Source: Oceaniglobus indicus (GTDB lineage: Bacteria > Pseudomonadota > Alphaproteobacteria > Rhodobacterales > Rhodobacteraceae). From it: a stretch of 64,000 nt of DNA. Shown piece after piece: positions 48,201 to 59,747 of the stretch. The stretch is from contig NZ_NMZM01000003.1 in NCBI RefSeq assembly GCF_002751875.1, positions 186,001 to 250,000 on the forward strand, written 5' to 3'. The notes under the pieces were generated by a model. That model was given only the letters and a program-made list of their open reading frames with translations. It did not search any database and was not told the origin of the DNA. A program made the translations under genes and the position numbers. Numbering within the stretch: position 1 is the first letter of the stretch; each line of letters begins with the position of its first letter.

Positions 48201-50679
48201 TGCCGATCATCGGCGTGGTGGCGGCGACCGCGCGCGTGATCTCACGCTCGATGGGGCGGCCCGACCCTTCGGTGACGCGGGCGATGATCCGCGCGTCCAG
48301 CGGTCGGTCGGTGGCAAGGCCCTGGGGCAGGTCCACCGGCAGGACCGCGCGCCCCGACGCATCGGTGCGGGTCGAATCGAGATACCGCGTCAGCGCGTTC
48401 ACCGGATCGTCGTGGCGTCCGAACCGATAACCGGGAAAGCCGTCGACGGCGGTGGCGGGTGTCACGCGCACTTCGGCCTCGACCCCCAGGTCGGCACCGG
48501 GCGCGCCGAACAGATAACGCGCGTCGACCGTCAGCGGCGTGCGCGCATTCGCCGACAGCGCGCCCTCGGGCAGCGACAGGTCGGCATCGATCCGTTCGGG
48601 CAGGAAATCCTCGACCAGCAGGGTCGTGCTGGCCAAGGGCGGCACATCGGGATCGACGAACACGTCCAGCCGCCACGTGCCGCGCGCCGCGTCCGCGCCG
48701 ATGGGAAAGGTCAGGACGTGCCCCCCGGCGGGCGCATCTTCGGACAGGATGCGCGCATATTCCTTGCCGTCGGGGCGGTGCAGGATCGCGGTCAGGGGCA
48801 GCCGCTCGATCGCCTCGGCATCGGGATCGCGCAGCAGGGCCGTGGCGGTCACGACTTCGCCCGCGCGATAGGCGCCCCGGTCGGTGGTCAGGAACACGTC
48901 CACTGGCCCGGCGGGCGGGCGCCCCTCGACGCCGCGATCCGACAGGTCGAACTCGGGGTCGCTCAGCGGCAGGAACGCCATGTCGTCGCCGCGTTCGGCC
49001 AAAAGCAACGCGGGTGCGGCGGCGCCGGTGCCACGGGTCAGGCCGGGCGCGAACGCCGCCTCGCCACCGCCATCGGATGTGGCGCGCCCCAGCACCGCGT
49101 TGGCGCGCGACAGCAGGGTGAACGCGACACCGTCCAGCGGCTGTGCATCGTCAAGGCCCTGGGTGAAAACGCGCAGGCCATCGTTGCCCGACAGCGCCGA
49201 AATCCCGATGTTCGAAACCACGAACCACTGCGCCGCGGCGGGGTCGTCGTAGGGGTCGGAATCGGGGATCGCGGCCTGCAGCACATAGATCCCCGGCTCC
49301 AGCGCGCCCACCGCCGCGCCGATGGGCAGGCGGGTGGTCATGTCGCGGTTCAGGTCGGTCTGCACGTCGCCGGTGCCGGTCCAGATCCTTTCGGCAATTT
49401 CAGAGGCAAATTCACCCTGGCGGTATTCCGGCACCGGGCGCGCGAACATGTCGTCCTGGATCGACCGGATCAGGTTGCGGTCCGACACGCGATACAGCGT
49501 CAGATCGACCTCGGACAGGTTGACCGTGACGATCGGCAGCGCGACGTCGCCCCCCGCAGGCAGGATGTAACCGCGACCGGGAAACCGCGCGACCGGCGCG
49601 CGGTCGCGCACGTAAAGGGTCAGCGCGACCGATTTCGCCAGGGTTTCGCCCGACGCCGCAGGCAGGCCTTCGCGCAACGTGATGCGGTAACGTTCACCGT
49701 GTTCGACCCCGTCAAGGCACAGCCGCGCGCCTTCGGTCTGCACCACCAGCCCGCTGTCGTCGGTCTGCACGAAGGGGCCGTAATCGACCCCCGCCTGCAC
49801 CAGCGGTTCACTAAATTGCGCGCAGATGCGCGGCCGCGCGGCATCGCTCTCGACTATCGTGTCCTCGATTCGGAAACCGAACTTGGCGATGGCGTCGTCC
49901 AGTTGCGCCGCGACGTCGTCGCGCGGCGCCAGCGATTGCGACAGGCGCAGGGCCGGAATCATGTCGCGGCCCCGGTTCGTGCGCTCCAGCGCATCGGCCA
50001 GAACGCCCAGCGCGGCCACCTGTTCGGCCACCGATGCGGCCCGCAGATAGCCGTTGATCGCCGCCGACACCGCACGTTCGCGATAGGTGCGGCGTTGGGC
50101 GCTGTTGTTGGTTTCGACCGCCAGCAGAAGCCGGCCGTATTCCGTCCAGAGGTCGGCCGCGTCGGTAATGCCCACGACCGTGCCCGTCAGGGCCAGCGCC
50201 CGCCCCGGATTGCCGGCGGCCCGGGCCGCGCGCGCATTTTGCAACAGATCGACGGCACTGGCCCCGGTGCCGGGATGACGGGCGGGCAGATCCTCGGCCT
50301 CGCTCAATGCCGCGGCCAGATCGCTGTCGCGCAGGAAGTCCAGCGTTGCGGCCAATGTCCGGGACCGGGCGATGACGGCGGGGTCGCGGTCGATCACCTC
50401 GGCCGACGTTGCACCCTGGTAGGGGCTGAGGTCGGTGACGCTGGACTTGGTGAAACACGCATTCGAGCGTTCGTTGAAGGTGAAGGCGCGGCAATTCCCA
50501 TCGCTGAGACAGGCGGTGCGGCACACCTGGAACGTCGTGTCGAAGATCGAGCGCAGATCGCCGCCGAAGAAATCGATGTCCCGGCTGACGCTCAGCCGCC
50601 GCTCGGGGATCGGGGTCTGGGCGGTGGCGGCGGAGGCAAGACCCCCGAGGGTCAGGATCAGAACGACGATGCGAAGCAT
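45256..50679 (-). CDS. Bacterial alpha-2-macroglobulin with PAN domain
   Basis: Periplasmic protease trap thought to defend the cell wall, 1807 residues. Signal peptide MLRIVVLILTLGGLASAATAQ. A PAN/Apple domain (about 30-85) has paired cysteines in CRTACLSDGNCRAF and NACFTKSS. Macroglobulin domains follow (e.g. DVFLTTDRGAYRAGEVV, LDVFVDPDVPPLASTTLL), then the A2M region with FDLPAFNGTVRLMAVVWSAN. The thioester is YPYGCTEQVTSRAMPLLYL with Cys1363 and Gln1366. The C-terminus is the thioester and receptor-like part. The translated start was set at 50679 by the signal peptide. pbpC partners it downstream. Confidence 0.93.
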   Translation of the reverse strand: MLRIVVLILTLGGLASAATAQTPIPERRLSVSRDIDFFGGDLRSIFDTTFQVCRTACLSDGNCRAFTFNERSNACFTKSSVTDLSPYQGATSAEVIDRDPAVIARSRTLAATLDFLRDSDLAAALSEAEDLPARHPGTGASAVDLLQNARAARAAGNPGRALALTGTVVGITDAADLWTEYGRLLLAVETNNSAQRRTYRERAVSAAINGYLRAASVAEQVAALGVLADALERTNRGRDMIPALRLSQSLAPRDDVAAQLDDAIAKFGFRIEDTIVESDAARPRICAQFSEPLVQAGVDYGPFVQTDDSGLVVQTEGARLCLDGVEHGERYRITLREGLPAASGETLAKSVALTLYVRDRAPVARFPGRGYILPAGGDVALPIVTVNLSEVDLTLYRVSDRNLIRSIQDDMFARPVPEYRQGEFASEIAERIWTGTGDVQTDLNRDMTTRLPIGAAVGALEPGIYVLQAAIPDSDPYDDPAAAQWFVVSNIGISALSGNDGLRVFTQGLDDAQPLDGVAFTLLSRANAVLGRATSDGGGEAAFAPGLTRGTGAAAPALLLAERGDDMAFLPLSDPEFDLSDRGVEGRPPAGPVDVFLTTDRGAYRAGEVVTATALLRDPDAEAIERLPLTAILHRPDGKEYARILSEDAPAGGHVLTFPIGADAARGTWRLDVFVDPDVPPLASTTLLVEDFLPERIDADLSLPEGALSANARTPLTVDARYLFGAPGADLGVEAEVRVTPATAVDGFPGYRFGRHDDPVNALTRYLDSTRTDASGRAVLPVDLPQGLATDRPLDARIIARVTEGSGRPIEREITRAVAATTPMIGIKPAFDGPLSENTEASFQVVAINTSGPMPARWTVNRIETEYQWYTLNGQWEWEETTRRTRIATGEMTLGTDPVTVSTPVEWGRYEVRIERLGGEYVASSMGFDAGWYAAGDAVATPDVLELSLDRESYDVGDTAQLRIVPRTGGMARITVMSDRVISTETMAVEAGETVIPVPVTEDWGAGAYVTATVLSPADGAGAAPSRALGLAYGAVDPGAGRLTATFDVPGEAKPRQPFEVALKVDGAAEGDTAHAVISAIDVGILNLTGFETPDPADYYFGQRKLGVAIRDVYGRLIDGTNGALGAVRSGGDGAAGMRMQSPPPTEKLLAFTTGPLTVGADGYARTTFDLPAFNGTVRLMAVVWSANGVGSAEQDVLVRDPVVVNASLPRFLAPGDQSRMRLEVTHATGPTGDVAVRLGGAGLSIGTAALPARFDLAQGETKTFSVPLGASEAGDYTVELTLTTPDGSDLTRRFTLPVRANDPEVQTTSRFDLAAGDTFTFSHDVFAGLRPGTGTATLTAGALARFNSPGLLEALDRYPYGCTEQVTSRAMPLLYLSSVARAMGFGTRDQLDERIAQAVTRVLDNQTPSGSFGLWRPESGDFWLDAYVTDFLSRARARGIEVPQNAWRSALDNLRNRVNYAPDFDDGGEDIAYALHVLAREGAAAIGDLRYYADVKAADLATPLAAAQLGAALAAYGDPTRADALFAQAGRMLAQPQDTTRRYRADYGTRLRDSAAVLTLAVEAGSDAIDRDALIDTAAPLQGGPERSTQEAMWSLMAANALIGDAARDGLTVNGEAPDGPLIRVIEADTATAPVEIANTSDRAATLTLTTFGVPEVPPAKGGDGYAIERTHLDMDGNPVTLDDVASGTRLVTVLTVQPFADTRARLLVVDPLPAGFEIDNPNLMQSADTSAFDWLDTLQDVETAEFRTDRFMAAVDWRSDAAFRLAYVVRAVSPGRFHHPAASVEDMYRPRYRANTDAGQATVRE

Positions 50680-50836
50680 GGGGAAACCTTCCACGGAACC
50701 GGGTGATGCAAAGCGTCTCACAGCGCCACGATTCGGACAAGCGGCGCCCCCGGTCGCGGGCGTTAAGCGCGTGTTTACCCGGATGGCGCAGGGTCGCATG
50801 ACGTGCCGGAAAATCCGGCGTCCACGGGACCTGCCG

Positions 50837-53301
<2,465 letters not shown>

Positions 53302-53317
<16 letters not shown>

Positions 53318-54075
53318 TCGCGCAGGAACACCGGGCGGTCGGGTTCGGACAATTCGGGCGCATGGGCATAGCCCCCGGTGTCGAAGTCCAGCAAGGCCTC
53401 GGGATCGGTCAGCCGGTGTTCGACAACAAAGCGCGCCATGGCCCCCCGTGCGGCCTTGGCGAAAAAGCTGACGATGCGCGGACGGTCGTCCTTCAGTTCC
53501 ATGAATTGCGGCGTGATGACTCGCAGCTTCAGCGCGTCTTGATCCACCGCGCCGAAATATTCCTGACTGGCGCAGTTCACAAGCACATCGGCGCCGACCG
53601 CCGCGGCCTGTGCATTCAGCGCCTTCGACAGGGTGGTGCCCCAATAGGCATAAAGATCCTTGCCGCGGCGCGACTTGAGCTTGCTGCCCATTTCAAGCCG
53701 ATAGGGTTGGATCCCGTCGCGCGGGCGCAGCAGCCCGTAAAGGCCGGACAGGATGCGCAGATGGTCCTGCGCCCAGTCCATCGCGTCCGGCTCGAGGCTG
53801 CGCGCCTCCAATCCGCGATAGGTGTCACCGGCAAAGGCCAGAGCGGCGGGGCGCAGAGCGTCGGGATCGGGGTCGTTGTCGAAGGCAGCAAAGCGGTCGC
53901 GGTTCAGCCGCGCCAGATCGTCGGACAGGTCCATCAGGTCCTTCAGCCCGCCCAGCGTCAGTTGCCGCGCGTGACCGGCCAGCGTGCCCGCGTCCTTCAG
54001 GAAATCGGGACGGGTCATCGGCGTGTCGGTTTCCTGCCAATCCAGCTTCTTGGCCGGTGAAATCACCACGAGCAT
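53302..54075 (-). CDS. yaaA: Peroxide stress protein YaaA
   Basis: OxyR-regulated in E. coli, where it lowers free iron and protects DNA during peroxide stress. 257 residues, full length. The family pattern is MLVVISPAKKLDW, LAFAGDTYRGLEARS, LRILSGLYGLLRP, PYRLEMGSKLKSRRGKDLY, NCASQEYFGAVD, FFAKAARGAMARFVVEH and YAHAPELSEPDRPVFLRDY. The start at 54075 is the only plausible ATG. The gene is convergent with the hybrid kinase, and its last 16 bp overlap the kinase's end. RecQ lies upstream on the same strand, 49 bp away. Confidence 0.95.
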
Positions 54076-54124
54076 GTCGGCTCCTCCTGTGTCGTTGGGG
54101 TATCTAGCGGGCTGCGGCCCAGGC

Positions 54125-56173
54125 TCAACCTTCGGCCAGCACCTCGAGGAACGCGGGGCCGAAACGTTCGACCTTCGGCGCGCTCATGCCCGGCGCGCGT
54201 TCCAGCTCATCCAGCGTCGCGGGGCGGCGTTCGGCGATCCATTTCAGCGTGCTGTTGGTGCAGGACATCGGTTTTTCGGTGCCGTCGGTGCCGCGCGCAA
54301 GATCCGTCTGCGCCTCGTGCAGGCGGTCGAACACCGCGCCCGCGCTGCGCCCGGCCATCTTGCGGCGCATGGGATGCACCGGATCCGGCGCGCCCCCCGT
54401 GATGATCTCGAGGAAGGCCGCGCCGTAACGCTCCAGCTTGGTCGCGCCGACCCCGCCGATGCCCGCCATCTGGTCCAGCGTCGTCGGGCGTTTCTCGGCC
54501 ATTTCCACCAGCGTGCGGTCGGTGAACACCACGTAGGCCGGGGCGCGCAACGCTTCGGCCAGGGCGCGGCGTTTCGCCTTCAGGGCCGACAACAGCGGCG
54601 CGTCTTCCTCGTTGACCATGGCGCGGACCGCGGGGCGGGCGGATTGCGCGGCGCGGATCACGTCGCGGCGCAGGGTGATCCCGGCTTCGCCCCGCAGGAT
54701 CGGGCGTGCGTTTTCCGTCATCCGCAGCGCGCCGTGCCGTTCGGGGTCGGGGCGCACCAGGTCATGCCCCATCATCTGGCGGAACACCGCCTGCCATTGC
54801 GGCTTGGTATACTCCTTGCCGACGCCGAAGGTCGGCAACCCGTCATGGCCGCGCGCGCGGACCTTGTCGGTCGCGTTGCCCATGACGATGTCAATCAGGT
54901 GGCCGGCGCCGAACCATTCGTCGGTGCGCAGGATCGCCGACAGGGCCATGCGCACCGGGGTGGTGGCATCGAACGTCTCGGGCGGCCGGTCGCACAGATC
55001 GCAATTGCCGCAGGGCGCGGCGTCCTCGCCGAAATAGGCCAGCAGCTTCTGACGCCGACATCCCAGTGCCTCGGCCAGGCCCAGCAGGGCGTTCAGGCGG
55101 CCATGATCGGCGCCCTTGCGCTCGGCGGGGGCCAGCCCCTCGTCGATCTGGGTGCGGCGCAGGCGGATGTCGTCGGGACCATAGAGCGTCAGGGTTTCCG
55201 CCGGTGCGCCATCGCGGCCCGCGCGCCCGATTTCCTGGTAATAGCTCTCGATGCTCTTGGGCAGGTCGGCGTGGGCCACCCAGCGGATGTCGGGCTTGTC
55301 CACGCCCATGCCGAAGGCCACGGTGGCGGTCACGATCAGCCCGTCTTCCTGGGAAAACCGCCGCTCGACCTCGCGCCGGTCGTCCGCGTCCATGGCCCCG
55401 TGGTAGTGACAGGCGGCGTGGCCTTCGGCGCGCAGGGCGGCGGCGATGTCTTCGGTCTTGGCCCGCGACGAGCAATAGACGATGCCCGACTGCCCCTTGC
55501 GCGCGCTCGCATAGGTCAGGATCTGCTTCCTCGGTCCGTTCTTGGGCGCGAATGCCAGATGGATGTTGGGCCGGTCGAAGCCGCCGAGGAACAGGCGCGG
55601 CGCCTGGCCTGCGAACAGGCGTTGCACGATTTCTTCGCGGGTTTCCTCGTCGGCCGTGGCGGTGAAGGCGGCCAGCGGTACGTCGAGGGTTTCACGCAGC
55701 CGTCCGATGGCCAGGTAGTCGGGGCGGAAGTCATGGCCCCATTGGCTGACGCAATGGGCCTCGTCCACCGCGATCATCGACACACCGATACGGCGCAGCA
55801 TGCCGATGGTGCCGCCCGCGGCCAGCCGCTCGGGCGCCATGTAGAGCAGCTTGGTGCGCCCCGCTTCCAGCGCCTCGAACACCTCGTCACGCTCGGCTTC
55901 GGTGTTGGCCGAGGTCAGCGCACCCGCCTCGACCCCCGCTTCGCGCAGGCCCCGGACCTGATCGCGCATCAGCGCGATCAGCGGCGAGATGACAAGGGTC
56001 ACGCCCTCGCGGCACAAGGCCGGCAACTGGAAACACAGGGATTTGCCGCCACCCGTCGGCATGATCGCCAGCGTGTTCTCGCCGCGGGTCACCGCCTCGA
56101 CGATTTCCTCCTGGCCCGGGCGAAAATCAGAAAAGCCGAAGACCGAGGACAGCAGGGATTTGGCTTCGGACAT
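54125..56173 (-). CDS. recQ: ATP-dependent DNA helicase RecQ
   Basis: 3'-5' superfamily 2 helicase of recombination repair. 682 residues. Helicase motifs in order: I LAIMPTGGGKSLCFQLPALC, Ia SPLIALMRDQV, II VDEAHCVSQWGHDFRPDY, III AFTATADEE, V ATVAFGMGVDKPDIRWV, VI YYQEIGRAGRDG. The zinc-binding part has GCRRQKLLAYFGE followed by APCGNCDLCDRP. After the RecQ-C winged helix there are two HRDC-like domains (PAYVVFTDRTLVEMAEKRP and the final SCTNSTLKWIAERRPATLDE). An HRDC duplication is seen in several alphaproteobacterial RecQs. The start MSEAKSLLSSVFG at 56173 is preferred over a longer frame. Confidence 0.95.
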   Translation of the reverse strand: MSEAKSLLSSVFGFSDFRPGQEEIVEAVTRGENTLAIMPTGGGKSLCFQLPALCREGVTLVISPLIALMRDQVRGLREAGVEAGALTSANTEAERDEVFEALEAGRTKLLYMAPERLAAGGTIGMLRRIGVSMIAVDEAHCVSQWGHDFRPDYLAIGRLRETLDVPLAAFTATADEETREEIVQRLFAGQAPRLFLGGFDRPNIHLAFAPKNGPRKQILTYASARKGQSGIVYCSSRAKTEDIAAALRAEGHAACHYHGAMDADDRREVERRFSQEDGLIVTATVAFGMGVDKPDIRWVAHADLPKSIESYYQEIGRAGRDGAPAETLTLYGPDDIRLRRTQIDEGLAPAERKGADHGRLNALLGLAEALGCRRQKLLAYFGEDAAPCGNCDLCDRPPETFDATTPVRMALSAILRTDEWFGAGHLIDIVMGNATDKVRARGHDGLPTFGVGKEYTKPQWQAVFRQMMGHDLVRPDPERHGALRMTENARPILRGEAGITLRRDVIRAAQSARPAVRAMVNEEDAPLLSALKAKRRALAEALRAPAYVVFTDRTLVEMAEKRPTTLDQMAGIGGVGATKLERYGAAFLEIITGGAPDPVHPMRRKMAGRSAGAVFDRLHEAQTDLARGTDGTEKPMSCTNSTLKWIAERRPATLDELERAPGMSAPKVERFGPAFLEVLAEG

Positions 56174-56250
56174 GGCGGCGCTGGAACCTGTTGCGGGGGG
56201 ATTGCGTGACTGCGGCCTTGTCCCACAGCCGCGATCGCGGAACAAGTGAA

Positions 56251-56299
56251 AGCCCCTGCGGGGCTTGCCTGCGGCGCGAGTATTTCCGGCAAGAAAAAG
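56251..56299. repeat. Intergenic repeat copy C with adjoining hairpin
   Basis: AGCCCC-TGC-GGGGCT (56251-56265) is a perfect 6-bp hairpin. It is followed by GCCTGCGGCGCGAGTATTTC and CGGCAAGAAAAAG (56267-56299), a variant of the 2865 element. Read leftward, the hairpin with TTTC after it could terminate yggT transcripts before recQ. Confidence 0.65.
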
Positions 56300-56315
56300 C
56301 CGGGCCGCCGGTGGA

Positions 56316-56603
56316 TCAGTAGAAGGCGGAGGCGTTGTTTCGCAGGATGATCTGCATTGCGTAGATCGCGATCAGTGCGACCAGCGGCGCAAGGTCGAGG
56401 CCGCCCATGTTGGGCAGGACGCGGCGGATCGGGCCGTAAATCGGCTCGAGCAGGCGGTTCAGGCCATACCAGATCTGCGCCACGAGCGGCTGACGCGTGT
56501 TCAGCACCTGAAAGTTGATCAGCCAGGACATCACGATGTGGGCGATCATGATGAACCAGACGACGTCGAGAATCAGCATCAGGATTTGAAAGAGCGAGGT
56601 CAT
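56316..56603 (-). CDS. YggT family membrane protein
   Basis: 95 residues with two transmembrane segments: about 8-28 (LMLILDVVWFIMIAHIVMSW) and about 68-87 (LDLAPLVALIAIYAMQIIL). Between them is the family's LLEPIYGPIRRVLPNMGGLD loop. YggT proteins are small inner-membrane proteins linked to cell division and osmotic stress in some bacteria; the molecular role is unsettled. The start at 56603 is unambiguous. It lies upstream of recQ on the same strand but is separated by a repeat with a hairpin. Confidence 0.9.
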   Translation of the reverse strand: MTSLFQILMLILDVVWFIMIAHIVMSWLINFQVLNTRQPLVAQIWYGLNRLLEPIYGPIRRVLPNMGGLDLAPLVALIAIYAMQIILRNNASAFY

Positions 56604-56746
56604 GGGCGCGGTGTTCCTGTCATCAAGGTCGCGGGTTACCTAATGGCGCGGCCCGGGCAGGGCAAGGGAGGCCAAGTGCCGCAACGTCCTCTTTGACGGG
56701 GCCCGGCGTTCACGACAGGTGCGGGGCGCAACCATGGAGGCCCGCG

Positions 56747-57277
56747 ATGTATCCCGTGATCCGACTTGCCAAGGAAATGCTCAAGTTTCGCAAGGCGCCG
56801 CCGCTGGGCCTGTTCGACACCCACGTGTCGCACCACGTCTGCTGGCCGCAGGACATCGACGTCTGGCGCGAGTTGAACAACGGGCGCACGCTGACGCTCT
56901 ATGATTTCGGGCGGATGGTGCTGTTTCAGCGGCTGGGCGTGATCAACGTGATGCGGCGCGAGGGCTGGATCGGCACGGTCGCCGGATCGTCGGTGCGCTA
57001 TCGTCGGCGGGTGCGGCTGTTTCACCGGGTCGAGATGCGGACGCGGATTGTCGGATGGGATGCGCGGTTCCTGTATATCGAACAGTCGATGTGGCGCAAA
57101 GGCGAGGCGACGAGCAACGCGTTGATGCGCACCGCCGTCACCGATGGCAACGGGATCGTCCCCATGGCGCGCGCTGCGACCGCCCTGGGCCATGACGGGG
57201 CCTCGCCCCCCCTGCCCGACTGGATCGCAGCCTGGGCCGAGGCCGATGCGCGCCGTCCCTGGCCGCCGGAATGCTGA
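56747..57277 (+). CDS. Acyl-CoA thioesterase-like protein (hotdog fold, 4HBT_2)
   Basis: 176 residues with the hotdog-fold pattern WPQDIDVWRELNNGRTLTLY, the long helix YDFGRMVLFQRLG, and FHRVEMRTRIVGWDARFLYI with YIEQSMWRKGEATSNALMRT. The D-x-N-NG stretch is the usual substrate loop of THEM6/FadM-like enzymes. GGAGG seven bases before the ATG at 56747 supports this start over an earlier in-frame one. Glutaminase follows 56 bp downstream. The thioester substrate is unknown. Confidence 0.85.
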   Translation: MYPVIRLAKEMLKFRKAPPLGLFDTHVSHHVCWPQDIDVWRELNNGRTLTLYDFGRMVLFQRLGVINVMRREGWIGTVAGSSVRYRRRVRLFHRVEMRTRIVGWDARFLYIEQSMWRKGEATSNALMRTAVTDGNGIVPMARAATALGHDGASPPLPDWIAAWAEADARRPWPPEC

Positions 57278-57333
57278 CTCGGGACGTCTGAAACAGGTGG
57301 TCGATCCACCTGTCTTGCGCTAGGCAGCGCGCC

Positions 57334-58287
57334 ATGACCCATTCCGCACTCAGCACCGATGCCCTGCGCGTCATCGTCACCGAAATCGCCGAGGAATTGG
57401 CCGAAAGTGACGACCGCGGCCGCGTCGCGTCGTATATTCCACAGCTGGCCTGCATCGATCCGCAACAGTTCGCGTTGTCGGTGGTGACCCCCGATGGGGA
57501 CGTGATCAATGCCGGCGACGCCGACACGCCGTTTTCGATCCAGAGCGTCTCGAAGGTGTTCACCCTTGCCGTCGCCCTGGGCCAAATGGGCGAATCACTG
57601 TGGAGCCGGGTCGGGCGCGAACCGTCGGGCGATCCGTTCAATTCCATCGTGCAACTTGAACACGAGCAGGGCATTCCGCGCAATCCGTTCATCAACGCCG
57701 GAGCGATCGCGGTCACCGATGCGGTCCTGTCGGGATACGAGCCACGCGAGGCGATCGGCCTGATCGTGGAATTCATCCGCTACACGGCGGGCGACGATAC
57801 GATCATGATCGACGAGACGGTGGCCCGTTCCGAGGAAGCAACCGGATACCGCAACACCGCATTGGCCAACTTCATGCGTGATTTCGGCAACCTGACATGC
57901 GATCCGGCCATGACCCTCGGCGTCTATTATCACCAGTGCGCGGTCGCCATGACGGCCCGCCAACTCGCCCTGGCCGGGCGGTTCCTGGCCTATGACGGCT
58001 GTCTGGCGCCCGGCGGTTCGCGGGTGATCTCGGGGCGGATGGCCCGCCAGATCAACGCGTTGATGCTGACCTGCGGACATTATGACGGATCGGGCGAATT
58101 CGCGTTCCGGGTCGGCCTGCCCGGCAAAAGCGGCGTCGGCGGCGCGATCCTTGCCGTGGCGCCGGGCCGGGCATCGATCGGCTGCTGGTCACCGGGCCTG
58201 AACGCGGTGGGCAATTCGCAACTGGCCTCGCGGGCGTTGGAAATGCTGGCCGACCGCACCGGATGGTCGGTTTTCGCCCCACACTGA
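57334..58287 (+). CDS. glsA: Glutaminase
   Basis: Serine-dependent glutaminase (beta-lactamase-like fold) that hydrolyses glutamine to glutamate and ammonia. 317 residues. The nucleophile serine is in [16 protein letters not shown] (S-x-x-K near residue 70). Further family blocks are [81 protein letters not shown] and [12 protein letters not shown]. The ATG at 57334 is clear. In E. coli such enzymes help acid resistance. A reversed repeat copy follows the gene. Confidence 0.95.
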   Translation: MTHSALSTDALRVIVTEIAEELAESDDRGRVASYIPQLACIDPQQFALSVVTPDGDVINAGDADTPFSIQSVSKVFTLAVALGQMGESLWSRVGREPSGDPFNSIVQLEHEQGIPRNPFINAGAIAVTDAVLSGYEPREAIGLIVEFIRYTAGDDTIMIDETVARSEEATGYRNTALANFMRDFGNLTCDPAMTLGVYYHQCAVAMTARQLALAGRFLAYDGCLAPGGSRVISGRMARQINALMLTCGHYDGSGEFAFRVGLPGKSGVGGAILAVAPGRASIGCWSPGLNAVGNSQLASRALEMLADRTGWSVFAPH

Positions 58288-58295
58288 CGCCCCGG

Positions 58296-58330
58296 TTTTT
58301 TCTTGCCCGAAATACTCTCGCCGAAGGCGA
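58296..58330 (-). repeat. Intergenic repeat copy D (reverse orientation)
   Basis: On the minus strand it reads CGCCTTCGGCGAGAGTATTT followed by CGGGCAAGAAAAA, matching the pattern of copies A-C. TCGCC-GAA-GGCGA forms a 5-bp hairpin. It lies between glsA and the MFS gene. Confidence 0.65.
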
Positions 58331-58409
58331 TCCCGCCCCGACCGCCTGGTCCAAACCATTGCGCTGACAGGCCGAACCGGCTTTGATCGGCCTGTCAGAA
58401 GGAGCGATT

Positions 58410-59747
58410 ATGGCCGACACCACGCACCGCAAGCGCATCTGGGGATGGTTCTTCTTCGACTGGGCCTCGCAACCCTACAACACGCTTCTTCTCACCTTCA
58501 TCTTCGGCCCCTACGTCAAGGATGTGCTGGGCGACGGAACCGCAGCGCAATCGGCCTGGGGATTCGGGATCGGTGCGGCGGGGATCGCCATCGCGCTGCT
58601 GGCGCCGGTGCTGGGCGCGCTGGCCGACACGTCGGGACGGCGGGTGCGCTGGATCTGGGGGTTCTCGGTCCTCTATGTCGTCGGTGCATCGGGGTTGTGG
58701 TTCGCGGCGCCCGACGATTTCAACCTGCTCAGCACGATGACGTTCTTCGCGCTGGGGCTGATCGGGATGGAGTTCGCGACGATCTTCACCAACTCCATGC
58801 TGCCGGAACTGGGCACGCGCGAGGAAATCGGGCGTTTGTCCGGCAACGGATGGGCGTTCGGGTATCTTGGCGGGTTGCTGGCGCTGGTGATCATGCTGGC
58901 GGTGTTCGAGGCGGACCCCCTCACCGGCACGACCATGGCCGGCATCACGCCCCCCTTCGGTCTGGACGTGGCCGCGCGTGAGGGCACGCGATTCGTCGGG
59001 CCGCTTACTGCGCTCTGGTATGTGGTGTTCATGGTGCCGTTCTTCCTGTGGGTTCGTGATCCGCGCACCGCGCGCCCCGCCCCCGGCACCTTTGCCACCG
59101 CGATCGCCGGGCTGGGCCGCACCCTGCGCCGATTGCCGCAAACGCGCAGCCTGTTCGCCTATCTGCTGTCGTCGATGGTCTATCGCGATGCGCTGAACGG
59201 GATGTATGTCTTCGGCGGAATCTATGCCGCCGGCGTCCTGGGGTGGAGCGTTACCCAGACCGGCATCTTCGGCATCGTGGCCATCGTGGCCGGGGCGGTG
59301 TTTGCCTGGCTGGGCGGGCGGGCCGATGCCGCCTTCGGGCCGCGTCCGGTGATCGCGGCCTGCATTCTGGTGCTGACCTGCATTGCCGTCGGTGTCGTCT
59401 TCATCTCGCGCACGTCGGTGTTCGGGATCGGCGTCGCGCCTGAGTCGAGCCTGCCCGACATCGCCTTCATGGTGCTGGGCGCGGGGATCGGGGCGGCGGG
59501 CGGCGCGCTGCAATCCGCATCGCGCACGATGCTGGTGCGCCAGGCCAATCCGGCCCGCATGACCGAGGCGTTCGGCTTGTACGCGCTGGCCGGAAAGGCG
59601 ACGTCGTTCCTGGCCCCGTTGCTGATCGGCATCGCCACATGGGCCAGCGCCAGCCAGCAGATCGGCGTCACCCCCCTGATCGGGCTTTTCGTGCTGGGGC
59701 TGTTTCTGCTACGCTGGGTGAAACCCGACGGAGATCGAGCAGTATGA
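58410..59747 (+). CDS. UMF1-type MFS transporter
   Basis: Major facilitator of the UMF1 (Atg22-like / BtlA) family, 445 residues and about 12 transmembrane helices. The N-terminal signature RIWGWFFFDWASQPYNTLLL is diagnostic, followed by GPYVKDVLGDG, the loop LADTSGRRVRWIWGFSVLYV (MFS motif A analogue) and SMLPELGTREEIGRLSGNGW. C-terminal helices include LLRWVKPDGD at the end. AGAAGGAG lies before the ATG at 58410. It overlaps the mepA start by ATGA. The substrate is unknown; position upstream of a murein endopeptidase hints at muropeptide uptake, but that is inference. Confidence 0.88.
   Translation: MADTTHRKRIWGWFFFDWASQPYNTLLLTFIFGPYVKDVLGDGTAAQSAWGFGIGAAGIAIALLAPVLGALADTSGRRVRWIWGFSVLYVVGASGLWFAAPDDFNLLSTMTFFALGLIGMEFATIFTNSMLPELGTREEIGRLSGNGWAFGYLGGLLALVIMLAVFEADPLTGTTMAGITPPFGLDVAAREGTRFVGPLTALWYVVFMVPFFLWVRDPRTARPAPGTFATAIAGLGRTLRRLPQTRSLFAYLLSSMVYRDALNGMYVFGGIYAAGVLGWSVTQTGIFGIVAIVAGAVFAWLGGRADAAFGPRPVIAACILVLTCIAVGVVFISRTSVFGIGVAPESSLPDIAFMVLGAGIGAAGGALQSASRTMLVRQANPARMTEAFGLYALAGKATSFLAPLLIGIATWASASQQIGVTPLIGLFVLGLFLLRWVKPDGDRAV

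Noticed and set aside
45337-50706. 1789-codon open frame antisense to the alpha-2-macroglobulin gene
   Set aside because: Its translation is Arg/Gly/His/Gln-rich without any family motif, while the opposite strand has a signal peptide, PAN domain and thioester. Long antisense frames are expected at this G+C content.
53984-56209. 741-codon frame antisense to recQ
   Set aside because: Every helicase motif is found on the minus strand; the plus-strand translation is low-complexity.
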